Shown: positions 41,166 to 49,898 of the stretch, piece after piece
Layout of the letters: every line of letters begins with the position of its first letter
Position numbering within the stretch: position 1 is the first letter of the stretch
Virus record (IMG/VR): IMGVR_UViG_3300048591_000469
Coordinates: 1-55,601 of that record
Direction: 5' to 3' (one strand)
Source of the DNA: a virus
DNA length: 55,601 nt
Translations under genes and position numbers: made by a program
Notes under the pieces: model-generated
Told to the model about the DNA's origin: nothing
Database searches by the model: none
What the model saw: only the letters and a program-made list of their open reading frames with translations

Positions 41166-41706
41166 CGATCTTCTCCGTCGTGGGTTGGGGTTCGAGTGCG
41201 TGCAAAATGGCGGCTGCGTCACCGAGGGCGACACCGAAGAGCGCCGCCGCGTCCTTGTTGAATTGCAGCCCTCGCCAGCTAATGGTATCGGGCGTCCGCA
41301 CGGCGACCCACAGATGCAGGTCGACGTCGCCCTCGACGCTGACCCGGGTCCTGTTCTCGTGGGCGTACAATTCGATAGTAATGAACGGGTTCTGGTTCCC
41401 GTATCGCCACGACCGAAAGACCGAACGGTCAAACTTGACGACCGGCTTCACCTCCCGGAAGGCGAAGATCTCCTCGACGACCGCCAGAACCTCAGCCTGG
41501 GCAGCGTCCATTTTTGCCGCTTGCTCGGCGTTTCGTGCAATCGTGCGGTCGATGTCCCGGGCGACTCCGTCGAGGGTGAAGCCCGTCGCGCCGTTGTCTG
41601 CCTCCCAACTATTCCCGCCGTTGCGGTAACTTCGGCGAATCGTGCAGCCGTTGTACGTATACTCGCCCGCCGCCGCTCGTTTCATGCCTGTCGGTAAACT
41701 TGCCAC
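41158..41706 (-). CDS. Hypothetical protein, second minus operon
   Basis: 182 residues from GTG 41706, 9 nt after AAAGGGG. The N-terminus (GEYTYNGCTIRRSYRNGGNSWEAD) is beta-like, followed by a helix (ARDIDRTIARNAEQAAKMDAAQAEVLAVVEEIF) and a C-terminal alpha/beta part. No family recognised. Confidence 0.6.
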   Translation of the reverse strand: MASLPTGMKRAAAGEYTYNGCTIRRSYRNGGNSWEADNGATGFTLDGVARDIDRTIARNAEQAAKMDAAQAEVLAVVEEIFAFREVKPVVKFDRSVFRSWRYGNQNPFITIELYAHENRTRVSVEGDVDLHLWVAVRTPDTISWRGLQFNKDAAALFGVALGDAAAILHALEPQPTTEKIDA

Positions 41707-41771
41707 TTTGAAGCCCCTTTCGCTCTTGGCTGGTCACATCCCGGACTTTTACCGGGCGAGGGGCAAGCCCC

Positions 41772-42149
41772 TCACGGATACCGTTTAATTTCGCTGTTGA
41801 AGTAAGCCGCAAACCGGATGGCGTCGTGCAACGCCTTTGTATGCGCCTCGAGCTTGCTCAGGTCGGGCAACAGGTCCCGGGGTTCGCCCTCGCTGATGCC
41901 GCCCATGTTGATGAAATGCTCGGCGAAAGCTCGGCGGGCGAAGCAGCGAACGGCGACGTAATTCTTTGGGTCGGGCTGGCCGAACCCGAAGTCGACCCGC
42001 ACGCAATGCGGACCGCCCGCGCTGTCGGTTTCGGTCGAAACCGTGAACCCGCCCTCGGGAACAATTCTCGCCAAGACCTCGCGCACGAGCGTCTCCTGTT
42101 TGCAGCTAACGGTGACTTCACGGACCTGGGTATGTTGCTTGCGGGTCAT
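41772..42149 (-). CDS. Hypothetical protein starting MTRK
   Basis: 125 residues from ATG 42149, behind AAAGGAAC. The start region ACCATGACCCGCAAG repeats that of the upstream gene. Strands (VREVTVSCKQETLVREVLARIV, GGFTVSTETDSAGG) and a helical C-terminus (KLEAHTKALHDAIRFAAYF). Unknown function. Confidence 0.6.
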   Translation of the reverse strand: MTRKQHTQVREVTVSCKQETLVREVLARIVPEGGFTVSTETDSAGGPHCVRVDFGFGQPDPKNYVAVRCFARRAFAEHFINMGGISEGEPRDLLPDLSKLEAHTKALHDAIRFAAYFNSEIKRYP

Positions 42150-42169
42150 GGTGCGGGTTCCTTTGTGGG

Positions 42170-42355
42170 TTAGAGGTTGGTCGGGATTTGGGTGACGGTG
42201 ACGGTTGCACGGGTCGCCGTGCCATTTGCCTTGTACAAAGTGACCTGGGCGTCGCAGGACCCGTCCGGGTTGGCTTCTTGCGCCCAAGCGTCGATCTGGG
42301 CGTCGCCGTCGTCAACCTTCGTCATCAGGGCTTTGTACGTCATCTTGCGGGTCAT
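42170..42355 (-). CDS. Promoter-proximal small protein starting MTRK
   Basis: 61 residues. Its leader and first codons (AAAGG...CACCATGACCCGCAAG) are nearly the same as those of the next gene, so one may have arisen by local duplication of the start region. The protein is a short alpha/beta unit (ALMTKVDDGDAQIDAWAQEA, CDAQVTLYKANGTATRATVTV). It is first after the minus promoter at 42402-42431. Confidence 0.62.
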   Translation of the reverse strand: MTRKMTYKALMTKVDDGDAQIDAWAQEANPDGSCDAQVTLYKANGTATRATVTVTQIPTNL

Positions 42356-42401
42356 GGTGCGGGTCCTTTCGGGTTCGGGTTCGGTTTCGTCCTACGTGTA
42401 T

Positions 42402-42431
42402 ATAATAGCACATACAAATATGTACAGTCAA
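42402..42431 (-). promoter_or_regulatory. Promoter of the second minus operon
   Basis: On the - strand: TTGACT, 18-bp spacer, TATTAT, about 47 nt before ATG 42355. The region is AT-rich and carries several imperfect GTATGTGC/GTACATAT-like repeats resembling the boxes at 25.9, 29.0 and 32.3 kb. Confidence 0.65.
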
Positions 42432-42450
42432 ATGCGAGTATGTGCAAGCG

Positions 42451-42479
42451 TATACACAACGGCGGCGGCGCGCTATAAT
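42451..42479 (+). promoter_or_regulatory. Divergent promoter for the methyltransferase/packaging operon
   Basis: Perfect TATAAT (42474-42479) with a weak -35 TATACA (42451-42456) at 17 bp. The -10 context GCGCTATAAT matches that of the promoter at 19650. Confidence 0.6.
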
Positions 42480-42535
42480 GGAGGGCAAGCCAGATTGGCG
42501 GGGTTAGTGGAGGATTTTGGACAAGGAAGGTACAC

Positions 42536-43900
42536 ATGGCGGAAGCGCCGCAGAACCCGTTCGTCAACCGCATCGTCGGCTACGGGGTCAAACGGGCATC
42601 GGAGTTCATTAAGAACCCGCTGAATCACCGACGACATCCCCAGGTGCAACGGGACGCCATGCGGGCGTCGCTCGGGACCCTGGGCTGGATTGCCGCCGTC
42701 ATCGAGAACCAGCGCACCGGGCGCTTGATCGACGGTCACGAACGCATCGACCAAGCCCTCGACGGCGACCAGGAGGTTCCCTACCTGATCGTCGACCTGG
42801 ACGAGGACGAGGAGATGCTCGCCCTGGCGACGTTCGACTACATCACCTACCTGGCGCAAACCGACAAGGACGCCTACGCCGCCCTGATGGCCCGGGTCAC
42901 GACGACCGACGCCACTCTGCGCGACGTCCTCGACCGACAGGCGAAGTCGGTCGGGCTATTGCTCGACAAGCCCGACACCGACAAGGACGCCGACGCCAAG
43001 ATGGACGCCGCCGCCGAGTTGCGGGAGATCTGGCAGGTTGCGCCCGGGCAATTGTGGCATCTGGGACCGCACCGTCTCCTCTGTGGCGATGCGGGCATCC
43101 GCACCGACATGGAACGCCTGATGGGTGACGACCGCTTCGCCTGTGTCTGGACTGACCCGCCTTACGGCGTGAATTACGTCGGCAAGACGAAGGACGCCCT
43201 CACCATCCAAAACGACGCCTTCGAGAACCTCGACGCGCTCGGGGCGTTCCTTTTTCAAACATTCAAGCTGGCAGCATCCTTCGCCGTCCCGTCAGCGCCG
43301 TTCTACATGACCGCCCCGCCGGGACCGAACCTGTTCGCCTTCGGGGACGCCCTACGCCAAGCCCAATGGCGGGTCCAACAAATCCTGACCTGGGTCAAAG
43401 ACTCGATGGTCCTGGGGCATTCGGACTACCACTACCGACACGAAGCGATCCTTTACGGTTATCTGCCCGGTCCCAACTTCCCGGGACGCGGGCGCAGCCC
43501 CTCGTTCTGGTACGGCGACAACGCCCAAACCTCGATCTTCGAGGTCGACCGCCCCAAAGCCTCCGAACATCACCCCACGATGAAGCCCGTCGACCTGGTG
43601 ACGGCGATGCTTCGCAACAGCACCCGCCCCGGCGACATCGTCTTTGAACCGTTCTCGGGGTCCGGCACGACCCTGCTGGCTTGCGAACAGTTGAACCGCC
43701 AATGTCGGGCGATGGAGGTCGATGCCCGCTTCGTCGCCGTCGCCCTGCAACGCTACGCCGATGCGACCGGCGACCGCCCGGTCCTGGCGCAGCATTTTCA
43801 ACCATCGCCCGCCGCCGCCCCTCGCCCTGACACGGACCTTTCCGGCGACCTGCGGGTCCCGATGGGCGTCCTCGTTCCCGGACCCGAAAGGCTACACTAA
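42536..43900 (+). CDS. ParB-like domain fused to DNA adenine/cytosine-N4 methyltransferase
   Basis: 454 residues. Residues about 20-100 (NPLNHRRHPQVQRDAMRASLGTLGW, RTGRLIDGHERIDQAL) form a ParB/Srx-type domain. Residues about 165-420 form an amino-methyltransferase of beta order: catalytic DPPYGVNY near 207, then HHPTMKPVDLV and FEPFSGSGTTLLACE (SAM site) near 370. No restriction gene is adjacent, so it is an orphan enzyme that may protect phage DNA or mark it for packaging, since TerS follows. A dispersed repeat copy encodes DTDLSGDLRV near the C-terminus. Confidence 0.9.
   Translation: MAEAPQNPFVNRIVGYGVKRASEFIKNPLNHRRHPQVQRDAMRASLGTLGWIAAVIENQRTGRLIDGHERIDQALDGDQEVPYLIVDLDEDEEMLALATFDYITYLAQTDKDAYAALMARVTTTDATLRDVLDRQAKSVGLLLDKPDTDKDADAKMDAAAELREIWQVAPGQLWHLGPHRLLCGDAGIRTDMERLMGDDRFACVWTDPPYGVNYVGKTKDALTIQNDAFENLDALGAFLFQTFKLAASFAVPSAPFYMTAPPGPNLFAFGDALRQAQWRVQQILTWVKDSMVLGHSDYHYRHEAILYGYLPGPNFPGRGRSPSFWYGDNAQTSIFEVDRPKASEHHPTMKPVDLVTAMLRNSTRPGDIVFEPFSGSGTTLLACEQLNRQCRAMEVDARFVAVALQRYADATGDRPVLAQHFQPSPAAAPRPDTDLSGDLRVPMGVLVPGPERLH
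43830..43849 (+). repeat. Dispersed repeat copy near gene end
   Basis: ACACGGACCTTTCCGGCGAC, continuing CTGCGGGTCCCG. Located in the last 25 codons of the methyltransferase gene. Confidence 0.75.
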
Positions 43901-44286
43901 TGGGACGGAAAGCGATCCTCGACGTCAACCCGGAAATCACCAAGCGACTCTGCGAGATTCTGTCCCTGGGTAACTACATCGAAGCCGCGTGCGCCTACGT
44001 CGGCATCTCGGAAACGTCCTACTATGCCTGGGTGCAACGGGGCGAGAAGGACCTCAAGGCGGGCAAGGAGTCGAGTTTTACGGAGTTCGTGAAGGCAACT
44101 AAAAAAGCACGCGCCGAAGCCGAGGTCGTCTCGGTCGCCCGCATTCGTGACGCCGCCTCCAGTGGCGAATGGCAAGCCGACGCCTGGTTTCTGGAACGTT
44201 CCTTCCCCGACCGATGGGGTCGCCGCCGCCAGGACCTGCACGTCGACAGCAACCAGCCCGCCGTGATTATCAACATCGATATATGA
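43900..44286 (+). CDS. terS: Terminase small subunit
   Basis: 128 residues, overlapping the methyltransferase stop by one base. Helix-turn-helix near 27-52 (YIEAACAYVGISETSYYAWVQRGEKD), a helical middle (FVKATKKARAEAEVVSVARI), then ADAWFLERSFPDRWGRR, a segment common in TerS of this type. It binds the packaging site and recruits the large subunit, which starts 4 nt before its stop. Confidence 0.85.
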   Translation: MGRKAILDVNPEITKRLCEILSLGNYIEAACAYVGISETSYYAWVQRGEKDLKAGKESSFTEFVKATKKARAEAEVVSVARIRDAASSGEWQADAWFLERSFPDRWGRRRQDLHVDSNQPAVIINIDI

Positions 44287-45737
44287 GTCGACGCCGCAAG
44301 GCGGACGCCCCGGGAACCGTCACATACGACTTCTCGAAGCTCTGCGGTTTCACCGCCAAGCAGTTGACGGCGACCCAGGTCGCCGACCGCCATCGCTATA
44401 CCCTGTTCGGCGGGTCCCGAGGACCGGGCAAATCCTACTGGCTTCGCTGGTATATGTTGCGGTTGCTCTTCATCTATTTTCAACACAGGAAGCGCGAGAA
44501 CGTGCGCGTTATGTTGGGGTGCGAGGACTACCCGACTCTCTACGAGCGGCAGATCGTGAAGATCATCGCCGAGTTTCCGAGCGACGTCGGGACCTATTGG
44601 CCTTCCAAGACCGAGTTTCGCCTTGCGCCCCGCTTCGGCAGCGGGGTCCTGGCGCTACGTAACCTGTTGGAACCCGACCGTTACCAATCCGCCGAGTTCG
44701 CCGCCATCGGCATCGACGAGTTGACCAAGAACCCGGAAACGACCTTCAACACCCTGCGCGGGTCGTTGCGTTGGGCGGGCATCCCGGACACCCGCTTCGT
44801 CGCCGCAACCAATCCCGAGGCGAATTGGGTCCGACGTTACTGGATCGAGCGGGACTTTCCCGAGGCACTACGCCCGGACGCCGACCAGTTCGCCTTTGTC
44901 CCGGCGCTCCCGGACGATAACCCGCATCTGGACCCGTCCTATTGGCGCATGCTCGAAACGTTGCCCTCCGAGGCGATGCGCCAAGCATGGCGCTACGGGG
45001 ACTGGTACGCCGCCGCCGAAGGGCGGGTCTATGGCGAGTTCAACGCCGCCAACCTGACCGAGGATGAACCCGACCCGGACCTGCCCATCGAGGTCGCCAT
45101 CGATGACGGCTATTTCCCGGACCCACGCGCAACGCTCTTCATCCAAAAGCGGGCGGACGGGTCGGTCCTGGTCTTTGCCGAGCTATACGAGCGCCAGGTC
45201 CTGGAGGAGTCGACCATTGAACACATCAAGGACTACGTCGAAGCGTTGAACGCAACGCTTTATCAAACCTCCCTGATCGACCTGGTCGACGCCGTCGTCA
45301 AGCCCGAAGGCGAAAGCGTCCTGGACGTTCTGGACGTTGCGCCCGGGTTCTACCGGATGCCGCAGATGGCGATTGTGTCCCACGAGGCGATTCAATTGCG
45401 GCATCGGTTGACCGCCGCCGGGATTCCCGCCCGCAACTGGATGGGCGTCAAGCGTCCCGCCGGGACGAGCAGCATGCGCCTCGCCGCCATCAACTTGACC
45501 CGGCGCATGATCTGCGACGGAAAGGGCGTCCGCCGCATCTTCGTTCACACCCGCTGTCGCAACCTGCGCGACGAAATCACGGCGGGCTACAAATATCCGG
45601 ACGGCGAGAATTCGCCCTCGGCGATGCCTGCCGACGGCAATGATCACGCCTGCAACGCCCTGGAGTCGTGGGTCTGGTATCGGTTGGGAGGGGCAGCCAT
45701 GTCGGCGGAAAGCATGGTCGACTTCCCGGAAACATAG
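44283..45737 (+). CDS. terL: Terminase large subunit
   Basis: 484 residues from ATG 44283. Walker A GGSRGPGKS near 43-51, Walker B FAAIGIDE near 140, coupling segment VAATNPEANWVRRYWIE, and a C-terminal RNase H-like nuclease domain starting near IEVAIDDGYFPDP (270) with DLVDAVVKPEGES and NDHACNALESWVWY. It pumps DNA into the prohead and cuts it. Neighbours TerS upstream and portal downstream confirm the assignment. Confidence 0.93.
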   Translation: MSRRRKADAPGTVTYDFSKLCGFTAKQLTATQVADRHRYTLFGGSRGPGKSYWLRWYMLRLLFIYFQHRKRENVRVMLGCEDYPTLYERQIVKIIAEFPSDVGTYWPSKTEFRLAPRFGSGVLALRNLLEPDRYQSAEFAAIGIDELTKNPETTFNTLRGSLRWAGIPDTRFVAATNPEANWVRRYWIERDFPEALRPDADQFAFVPALPDDNPHLDPSYWRMLETLPSEAMRQAWRYGDWYAAAEGRVYGEFNAANLTEDEPDPDLPIEVAIDDGYFPDPRATLFIQKRADGSVLVFAELYERQVLEESTIEHIKDYVEALNATLYQTSLIDLVDAVVKPEGESVLDVLDVAPGFYRMPQMAIVSHEAIQLRHRLTAAGIPARNWMGVKRPAGTSSMRLAAINLTRRMICDGKGVRRIFVHTRCRNLRDEITAGYKYPDGENSPSAMPADGNDHACNALESWVWYRLGGAAMSAESMVDFPET

Positions 45738-45751
45738 GAGGGACTTTTTCA

Positions 45752-45958
45752 ATGTCTGCCCAGGAGTTGGTCACGTTCATCGCCCTGATCGACCCGGAAA
45801 CCCATCACAAGATCGGGCGCTATTGCCCGTCGACGGGCGACCTGGTCATTTTTAAGCGCCAGCGGGACGCCCGGTTCAACCTACACCGGCTCACCGCCGC
45901 CGTTAAAATTGACACGACCCCTTGCGACTCGCAAGGGGCTATGCTAGAATCCGAGTAA
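45752..45958 (+). CDS. Small protein between terminase and portal
   Basis: 68 residues from ATG 45752. GGAGGG lies 7-10 nt upstream and the ATG shares bases with TTTTCAA (45746-45752). It has strands (TFIALIDPETHHKIGRYC, TGDLVIFKRQRDARFNL). Its last 12 codons overlap the portal promoter. Unknown function. Confidence 0.6.
   Translation: MSAQELVTFIALIDPETHHKIGRYCPSTGDLVIFKRQRDARFNLHRLTAAVKIDTTPCDSQGAMLESE
45918..45938. promoter_or_regulatory. Perfect dyad over the -35 box of the portal promoter
   Basis: CCCCTTGCG, 3-nt loop, CGCAAGGGG. It covers the -35 TTGCGA, so it could be an operator or an RNA hairpin ending the upstream transcript. Confidence 0.6.
45922..45950 (+). promoter_or_regulatory. 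Promoter of the portal operon
   Basis: TTGCGA (45922-45927), 17-bp spacer, TAGAAT (45945-45950) in the context ATGCTAGAATC. The same context (ATGCTACAATC) marks the promoter at 54764. Confidence 0.65.
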
Positions 45959-45980
45959 ACATCATCTTGTGGCGCAAACC

Positions 45981-46014
45981 GGCGCACCCTTTTTCCTGGG
46001 TGCGCCTTTTTTTT
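45981..46014 (+). terminator. Intrinsic terminator between the portal promoter and portal start
   Basis: GGCGCACCC / GGGTGCGCC stem, 8-nt loop, eight T (46007-46014). It lies about 24 nt after the expected transcription start and 18 nt before the portal ATG, so most transcripts should end here unless antitermination occurs. Confidence 0.88.
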
Positions 46015-46031
46015 GTTCGTGGGGATGACCG

Positions 46032-49000
46032 ATGACCCTAATTGACCGCATCGCCGCGATGCTTGGCTACACCAAAGCGCAGCGTAAGCCCCTGCCGCCG
46101 ACCTGGATGTCGCAGACCGCCGACTACCTGGACACCGAACCGCCCGCCGACCTGGAAGTTCACTATGACCTGTACGAAAAGCTCTCCTGGCTGCAGGTCG
46201 CCATTGGACGGGTCGCCGACACGGCGGCTTCGGCCAAGTTCGAGGTTTTCAAACATAGCAAGGAGAAGGAGTCGGCCATTCAAGCCCACGACTTCGAGAA
46301 ATTGCTTCAGAACCCGAACCCCGACACCGACCGTCACCAACTAATGCATGGGACGTTTCTCTACCTCAGCCTCGGGGCAGCGGCTTGGTGGCTCAACCGC
46401 AGCGGTCCCGACGTCCCGCCCGATGAGATTTGGCTCATCCCGCCGCACCAACTGCGCGCCGTTCCCGACGAACGCATGTCGGTCCGGGGCTACCTCTACA
46501 ACCCCGGCGACGGGCGGGAGATTCCCCTGGAACCCTGGGAGGTTGTCCACTTCCGCAAGTTCAACCCCAAATCCCGCTACATCGGCCTCCCAACCGCCCG
46601 CGCCGTCGACCAGATTTCCCAGGGCGACATTGCGATGCAACGGTGGAACCGGAACCTGTTCGCCAAAGACAACGCCAAGTTACCCGGCGCATTGGCGTTC
46701 TCGGACCCCATCGATGACGTCACCTGGCGAACCATCAAGCAGGACATCAACGATCAGCACGGCGGGACCAAGCGCAGCCTCATGATGCTTCGCAACGTCG
46801 GGCAGGGCGGCGTCCAGTGGCTCAACATGGCGCTTTCCCAGACCGAAATGCAATTCCTCGAAAGTCGGGTCGCCAACAAGGAGGAGATCTTCGCCTTGTT
46901 CGCCCCGGGCTTGGCGTCGGTCCTGGCGGTCAACGCAACCGAAGCGAACGCCGTCGCCGGGAAGCGCACCTTCATCGAGTTCGGAGTTTGGCCCACCATG
47001 ACGGCGGTCGCCGAACGCATCACCTCGCAAATCCTGCCCTCCTACGGTGACGACCTGGTCGGGCGCTTCGAAGATATCCGGGTCACGGACCGGGCGCTCA
47101 AGCTCCAGGAGATGAACGCCTACGCGATGGTTCACACCGTCGACGAGGTCCGCAAGGAGTTTTATCAAGCCAAGCCCATCGGCGACTACCGGGGCGACTT
47201 GCTGCTGGCCGAAATCCCGCAGGGCATCACGCCCGACCCCGATGCCGAGGAACCCGCGCCGCCGCCGCAAAGTCCCGCACAAAGCCCCTTCGACGAACAA
47301 GCGCCCGAGGACCCGTCAAGCCCACAGGAACCGCAGGACACGGCGATTGGACCCGATGCCGTCGGTCAGGACCTCGACAACCCCGACGCCCCGCCAGAGG
47401 ACCCGCAAATCGAAGCCAAGAGCGCCGAATTGCGCCGTTACCGGCGATGGGTCGCCAAGCGCATTTGGAAGGCATCGTTCGACCCTGACGCCTTCGAATC
47501 GCCGTTCCTCACGACCGCCGACCGCCAAGCCGTCTTGGCCGAGGCGGGTTGGCACACCTGGCCCGATCACGAATTCTTCGACGCCACGAAGGGCGGACCC
47601 GGCAGCGGCAATTGGGGACACGACGGGCGCAGAGGGCAACGGGGCGGCTCACGCCCGGGCGGCGGGCTGCACCTGCAGCGGCTGGACCCGGCGTCAACCG
47701 TTGACGAGCGTAAGCAAGCCTTCGGCGTCTATCGCCAGTTCGTCCCGACATTGTCATCCCCTGAGCGCGCCGCACGCGAAGCGCACGTCAACCGCATCGT
47801 CGCCAATTCCGGCACGGTCGGCACACAGGGGCAAATGCGCCCCTTCGTGGGCGAAGCGCAGACCGAGATGGCGAAGGCGCTCATGATGCACGACAGCCGC
47901 GTCCTGGAGCAGGTCAAACAGATCCGCGTCGCCCACAACGCCGCCGCATGGCAAGCCGAAGCGGTCGCCGCCGGAATGAAGCCCGCCAGTGCGCCGAACG
48001 TCCTGGGTTTCACCTACGCCATGAAGGGTCAAGCGGGCTACGGAACCATCTGGCTCCAGTCCTACGGCAACAGCCAGCGGGAACGCATGACCCTCCACCA
48101 CGAAATCGGACATACGGTCTACGGGGCGACGACGCAGCAGGGTCGCCAAGACTGGATCGACTTCTACAATGCGGGCGGCAACCATCACACTGCCTATTCG
48201 GGGACCAACCGGGCGGAGGGTTTCTCCGAATCCTACGCGGGCTGGTTGTGGGCGAAGGGAACGCAAGCGCCCGACGCCGTCACCCGGTCGAACCTGAGCG
48301 CCGTCCCGTCCCTCGCCGCTTACCGAGACACGTTTAATTCGGTCGCCAATGTCATCGCCGCCATCCCGGCGTCAACGCCCACCAAAGCCGCCCGCATCAC
48401 TCGTGCGGACCTTTTCGGCGACGTGAAGGCGCTCACCCGCACCAACCTCCTCGCCGCCCACGAGTCGACGATCAACGTCGATTGGCCCAAGTTGAGCGCC
48501 GCCGCCCAATCCCAATGGCAGGTACGCCACGAAAAGAGCGACCTTCCGGGCGTCCCGGGCGACGCCCGAGTCTGGTTCGCCGACGTGGTCGTCGCCCACG
48601 ATGCCGCTTGGCAGGGTGACGGCAACGGCAAGAGTCTATTCATCGAGGCGCTTGCGCCCTGGGTCGCCGCCCTCGAAACCGCACAGACGGCGCTTCGGGG
48701 CAAGGGTCCGCTCAAGGCAGGATTTTCAAACCCTCTCCGGGTCGCCTCGGCTCGTTGGGAGTCGCTTCCGCCCGACCGCCGTCGCCAGTGGGTTGACGGC
48801 TACGATGATCTGGATTGGGTCGGCAAACCGCCCCATCCCGTCGAGGGGTTCGCCGATGCCGTCGTTGCCCACCGGGCGCTCGACGGGGCGTCACCCGACG
48901 AGATGATGGACCTCGAGGGGTTCCAGCCCTACCGGGACCTATTCGGTCGCTTAGGGACGGTCCTGGACCCTAAGCCGGGGCAGTCCGCCGCCCCGACCAA

Positions 49001-49898
49001 AGGCGGACCCGGCAGCGGCAACTTCGGTCATAAGGGTCGCCCCGGGTTTCGGGGCGGCAGTGTTGCGGGCGGCGGGTTGGGCGCAATCGGCGTTGATCGC
49101 ACGGCAACGCCCGACGAGCGCCGCAACGCCGCAGCCGCATTCCGGCAGAAAGCGCCGGTGACGGTCCCGACCCAGGACCCGAAGCGGGCGAAACTACTCG
49201 CCTCGACGACCTTCGAAGCGTTCGGTTCCACCGACGCCGAGGTCGACACTGCATTGTCAAGCATTGGCTTGACCCGGGAGGATGTCACCTACATGATGGC
49301 GCTCGACGGGTTCAACGGCGAGGTCGCTTCTTTCTTGCAGGGCGGGAAGCTGTTCGTTGCGGGCGAATACACCCTGGAGAGCAATCCGAACGTGACGGCG
49401 ACTGTGATGCGTGGCTTTTACCAAGAAGGCGACGAATGGCACGTCGACCACATGAAATTCGGCATCGACGGCATCCATCACGGTCGGGGAACCGCCCAGG
49501 ACCTCTACGCCCGCCAGATCGAAACTTACAAAGCGGCGGGCATCGTCGCCGTTCACACCCATGCCGACATCGACGTCGGCAGGTACGCGTGGGCGAAGAT
49601 GGGCTTCGAATACGACGAAAGCGGCGGGAGCAACATCGCCCGCAAAACGAAGCAATTCGAGCATTGGGCGAAGAAGCTCGGCATCGACCCACCTGACGGC
49701 GGCTGGCCTACGTTCCAACGGCCCCATGATTTCGCAACCTACAAGCATCCCGACGGGCGCAAGGTCAACGCCAACGATATGGGCAACTGGCAGGGCAAAT
49801 TCCTCCCGGGCGATTACGACATCGGGAAGGCATTCATGCTCGACGACAACGGACACGGCGACTGGTACGGCGTTCTGCCGCTCAAGGGGCAACCATGA
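46032..49898 (+). CDS. Portal protein fused to metallopeptidase-like and GNAT-like domains
   Basis: 1288 residues, about three times a normal portal. Residues 1-430 are an HK97-type portal (LSWLQVAIGRVADTAAS, LIPPHQLRAVPDE, QGDIAMQRWNRNLFAKDNAKLPG, VNATEANAVAGKRTFIEFGVWP). A Pro/acid linker leads to the Gly-rich box GGPGSGNWGHDGRRGQRGGS (from 521), then a domain with HEIGH at 690-694 and EGFSESYAGW (Glu729), a zincin metallopeptidase signature. A second box (from 991) precedes a domain with VDHMKFGIDGIHHGRGTAQDLY...AGIVAVHTHAD..RYAWAKMGFEYDE, resembling GNAT acetyltransferases. A dispersed repeat copy lies at codon 791. If these domains sit in the capsid they could be injected or cleaved off. 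Confidence 0.88.
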   Translation: MTLIDRIAAMLGYTKAQRKPLPPTWMSQTADYLDTEPPADLEVHYDLYEKLSWLQVAIGRVADTAASAKFEVFKHSKEKESAIQAHDFEKLLQNPNPDTDRHQLMHGTFLYLSLGAAAWWLNRSGPDVPPDEIWLIPPHQLRAVPDERMSVRGYLYNPGDGREIPLEPWEVVHFRKFNPKSRYIGLPTARAVDQISQGDIAMQRWNRNLFAKDNAKLPGALAFSDPIDDVTWRTIKQDINDQHGGTKRSLMMLRNVGQGGVQWLNMALSQTEMQFLESRVANKEEIFALFAPGLASVLAVNATEANAVAGKRTFIEFGVWPTMTAVAERITSQILPSYGDDLVGRFEDIRVTDRALKLQEMNAYAMVHTVDEVRKEFYQAKPIGDYRGDLLLAEIPQGITPDPDAEEPAPPPQSPAQSPFDEQAPEDPSSPQEPQDTAIGPDAVGQDLDNPDAPPEDPQIEAKSAELRRYRRWVAKRIWKASFDPDAFESPFLTTADRQAVLAEAGWHTWPDHEFFDATKGGPGSGNWGHDGRRGQRGGSRPGGGLHLQRLDPASTVDERKQAFGVYRQFVPTLSSPERAAREAHVNRIVANSGTVGTQGQMRPFVGEAQTEMAKALMMHDSRVLEQVKQIRVAHNAAAWQAEAVAAGMKPASAPNVLGFTYAMKGQAGYGTIWLQSYGNSQRERMTLHHEIGHTVYGATTQQGRQDWIDFYNAGGNHHTAYSGTNRAEGFSESYAGWLWAKGTQAPDAVTRSNLSAVPSLAAYRDTFNSVANVIAAIPASTPTKAARITRADLFGDVKALTRTNLLAAHESTINVDWPKLSAAAQSQWQVRHEKSDLPGVPGDARVWFADVVVAHDAAWQGDGNGKSLFIEALAPWVAALETAQTALRGKGPLKAGFSNPLRVASARWESLPPDRRRQWVDGYDDLDWVGKPPHPVEGFADAVVAHRALDGASPDEMMDLEGFQPYRDLFGRLGTVLDPKPGQSAAPTKGGPGSGNFGHKGRPGFRGGSVAGGGLGAIGVDRTATPDERRNAAAAFRQKAPVTVPTQDPKRAKLLASTTFEAFGSTDAEVDTALSSIGLTREDVTYMMALDGFNGEVASFLQGGKLFVAGEYTLESNPNVTATVMRGFYQEGDEWHVDHMKFGIDGIHHGRGTAQDLYARQIETYKAAGIVAVHTHADIDVGRYAWAKMGFEYDESGGSNIARKTKQFEHWAKKLGIDPPDGGWPTFQRPHDFATYKHPDGRKVNANDMGNWQGKFLPGDYDIGKAFMLDDNGHGDWYGVLPLKGQP
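48403..48421 (+). repeat. Dispersed repeat copy in a domain linker
   Basis: GTGCGGACCTTTTCGGCGA, encoding RADLFGDVKA after the metallopeptidase-like domain of the portal fusion. Confidence 0.75.

Noticed and set aside
45909-45950. TTGACA at 45909 as -35 of the portal promoter
   Set aside because: The gap to TAGAAT would be 30 bp; TTGCGA at 45922 gives the correct 17 bp.
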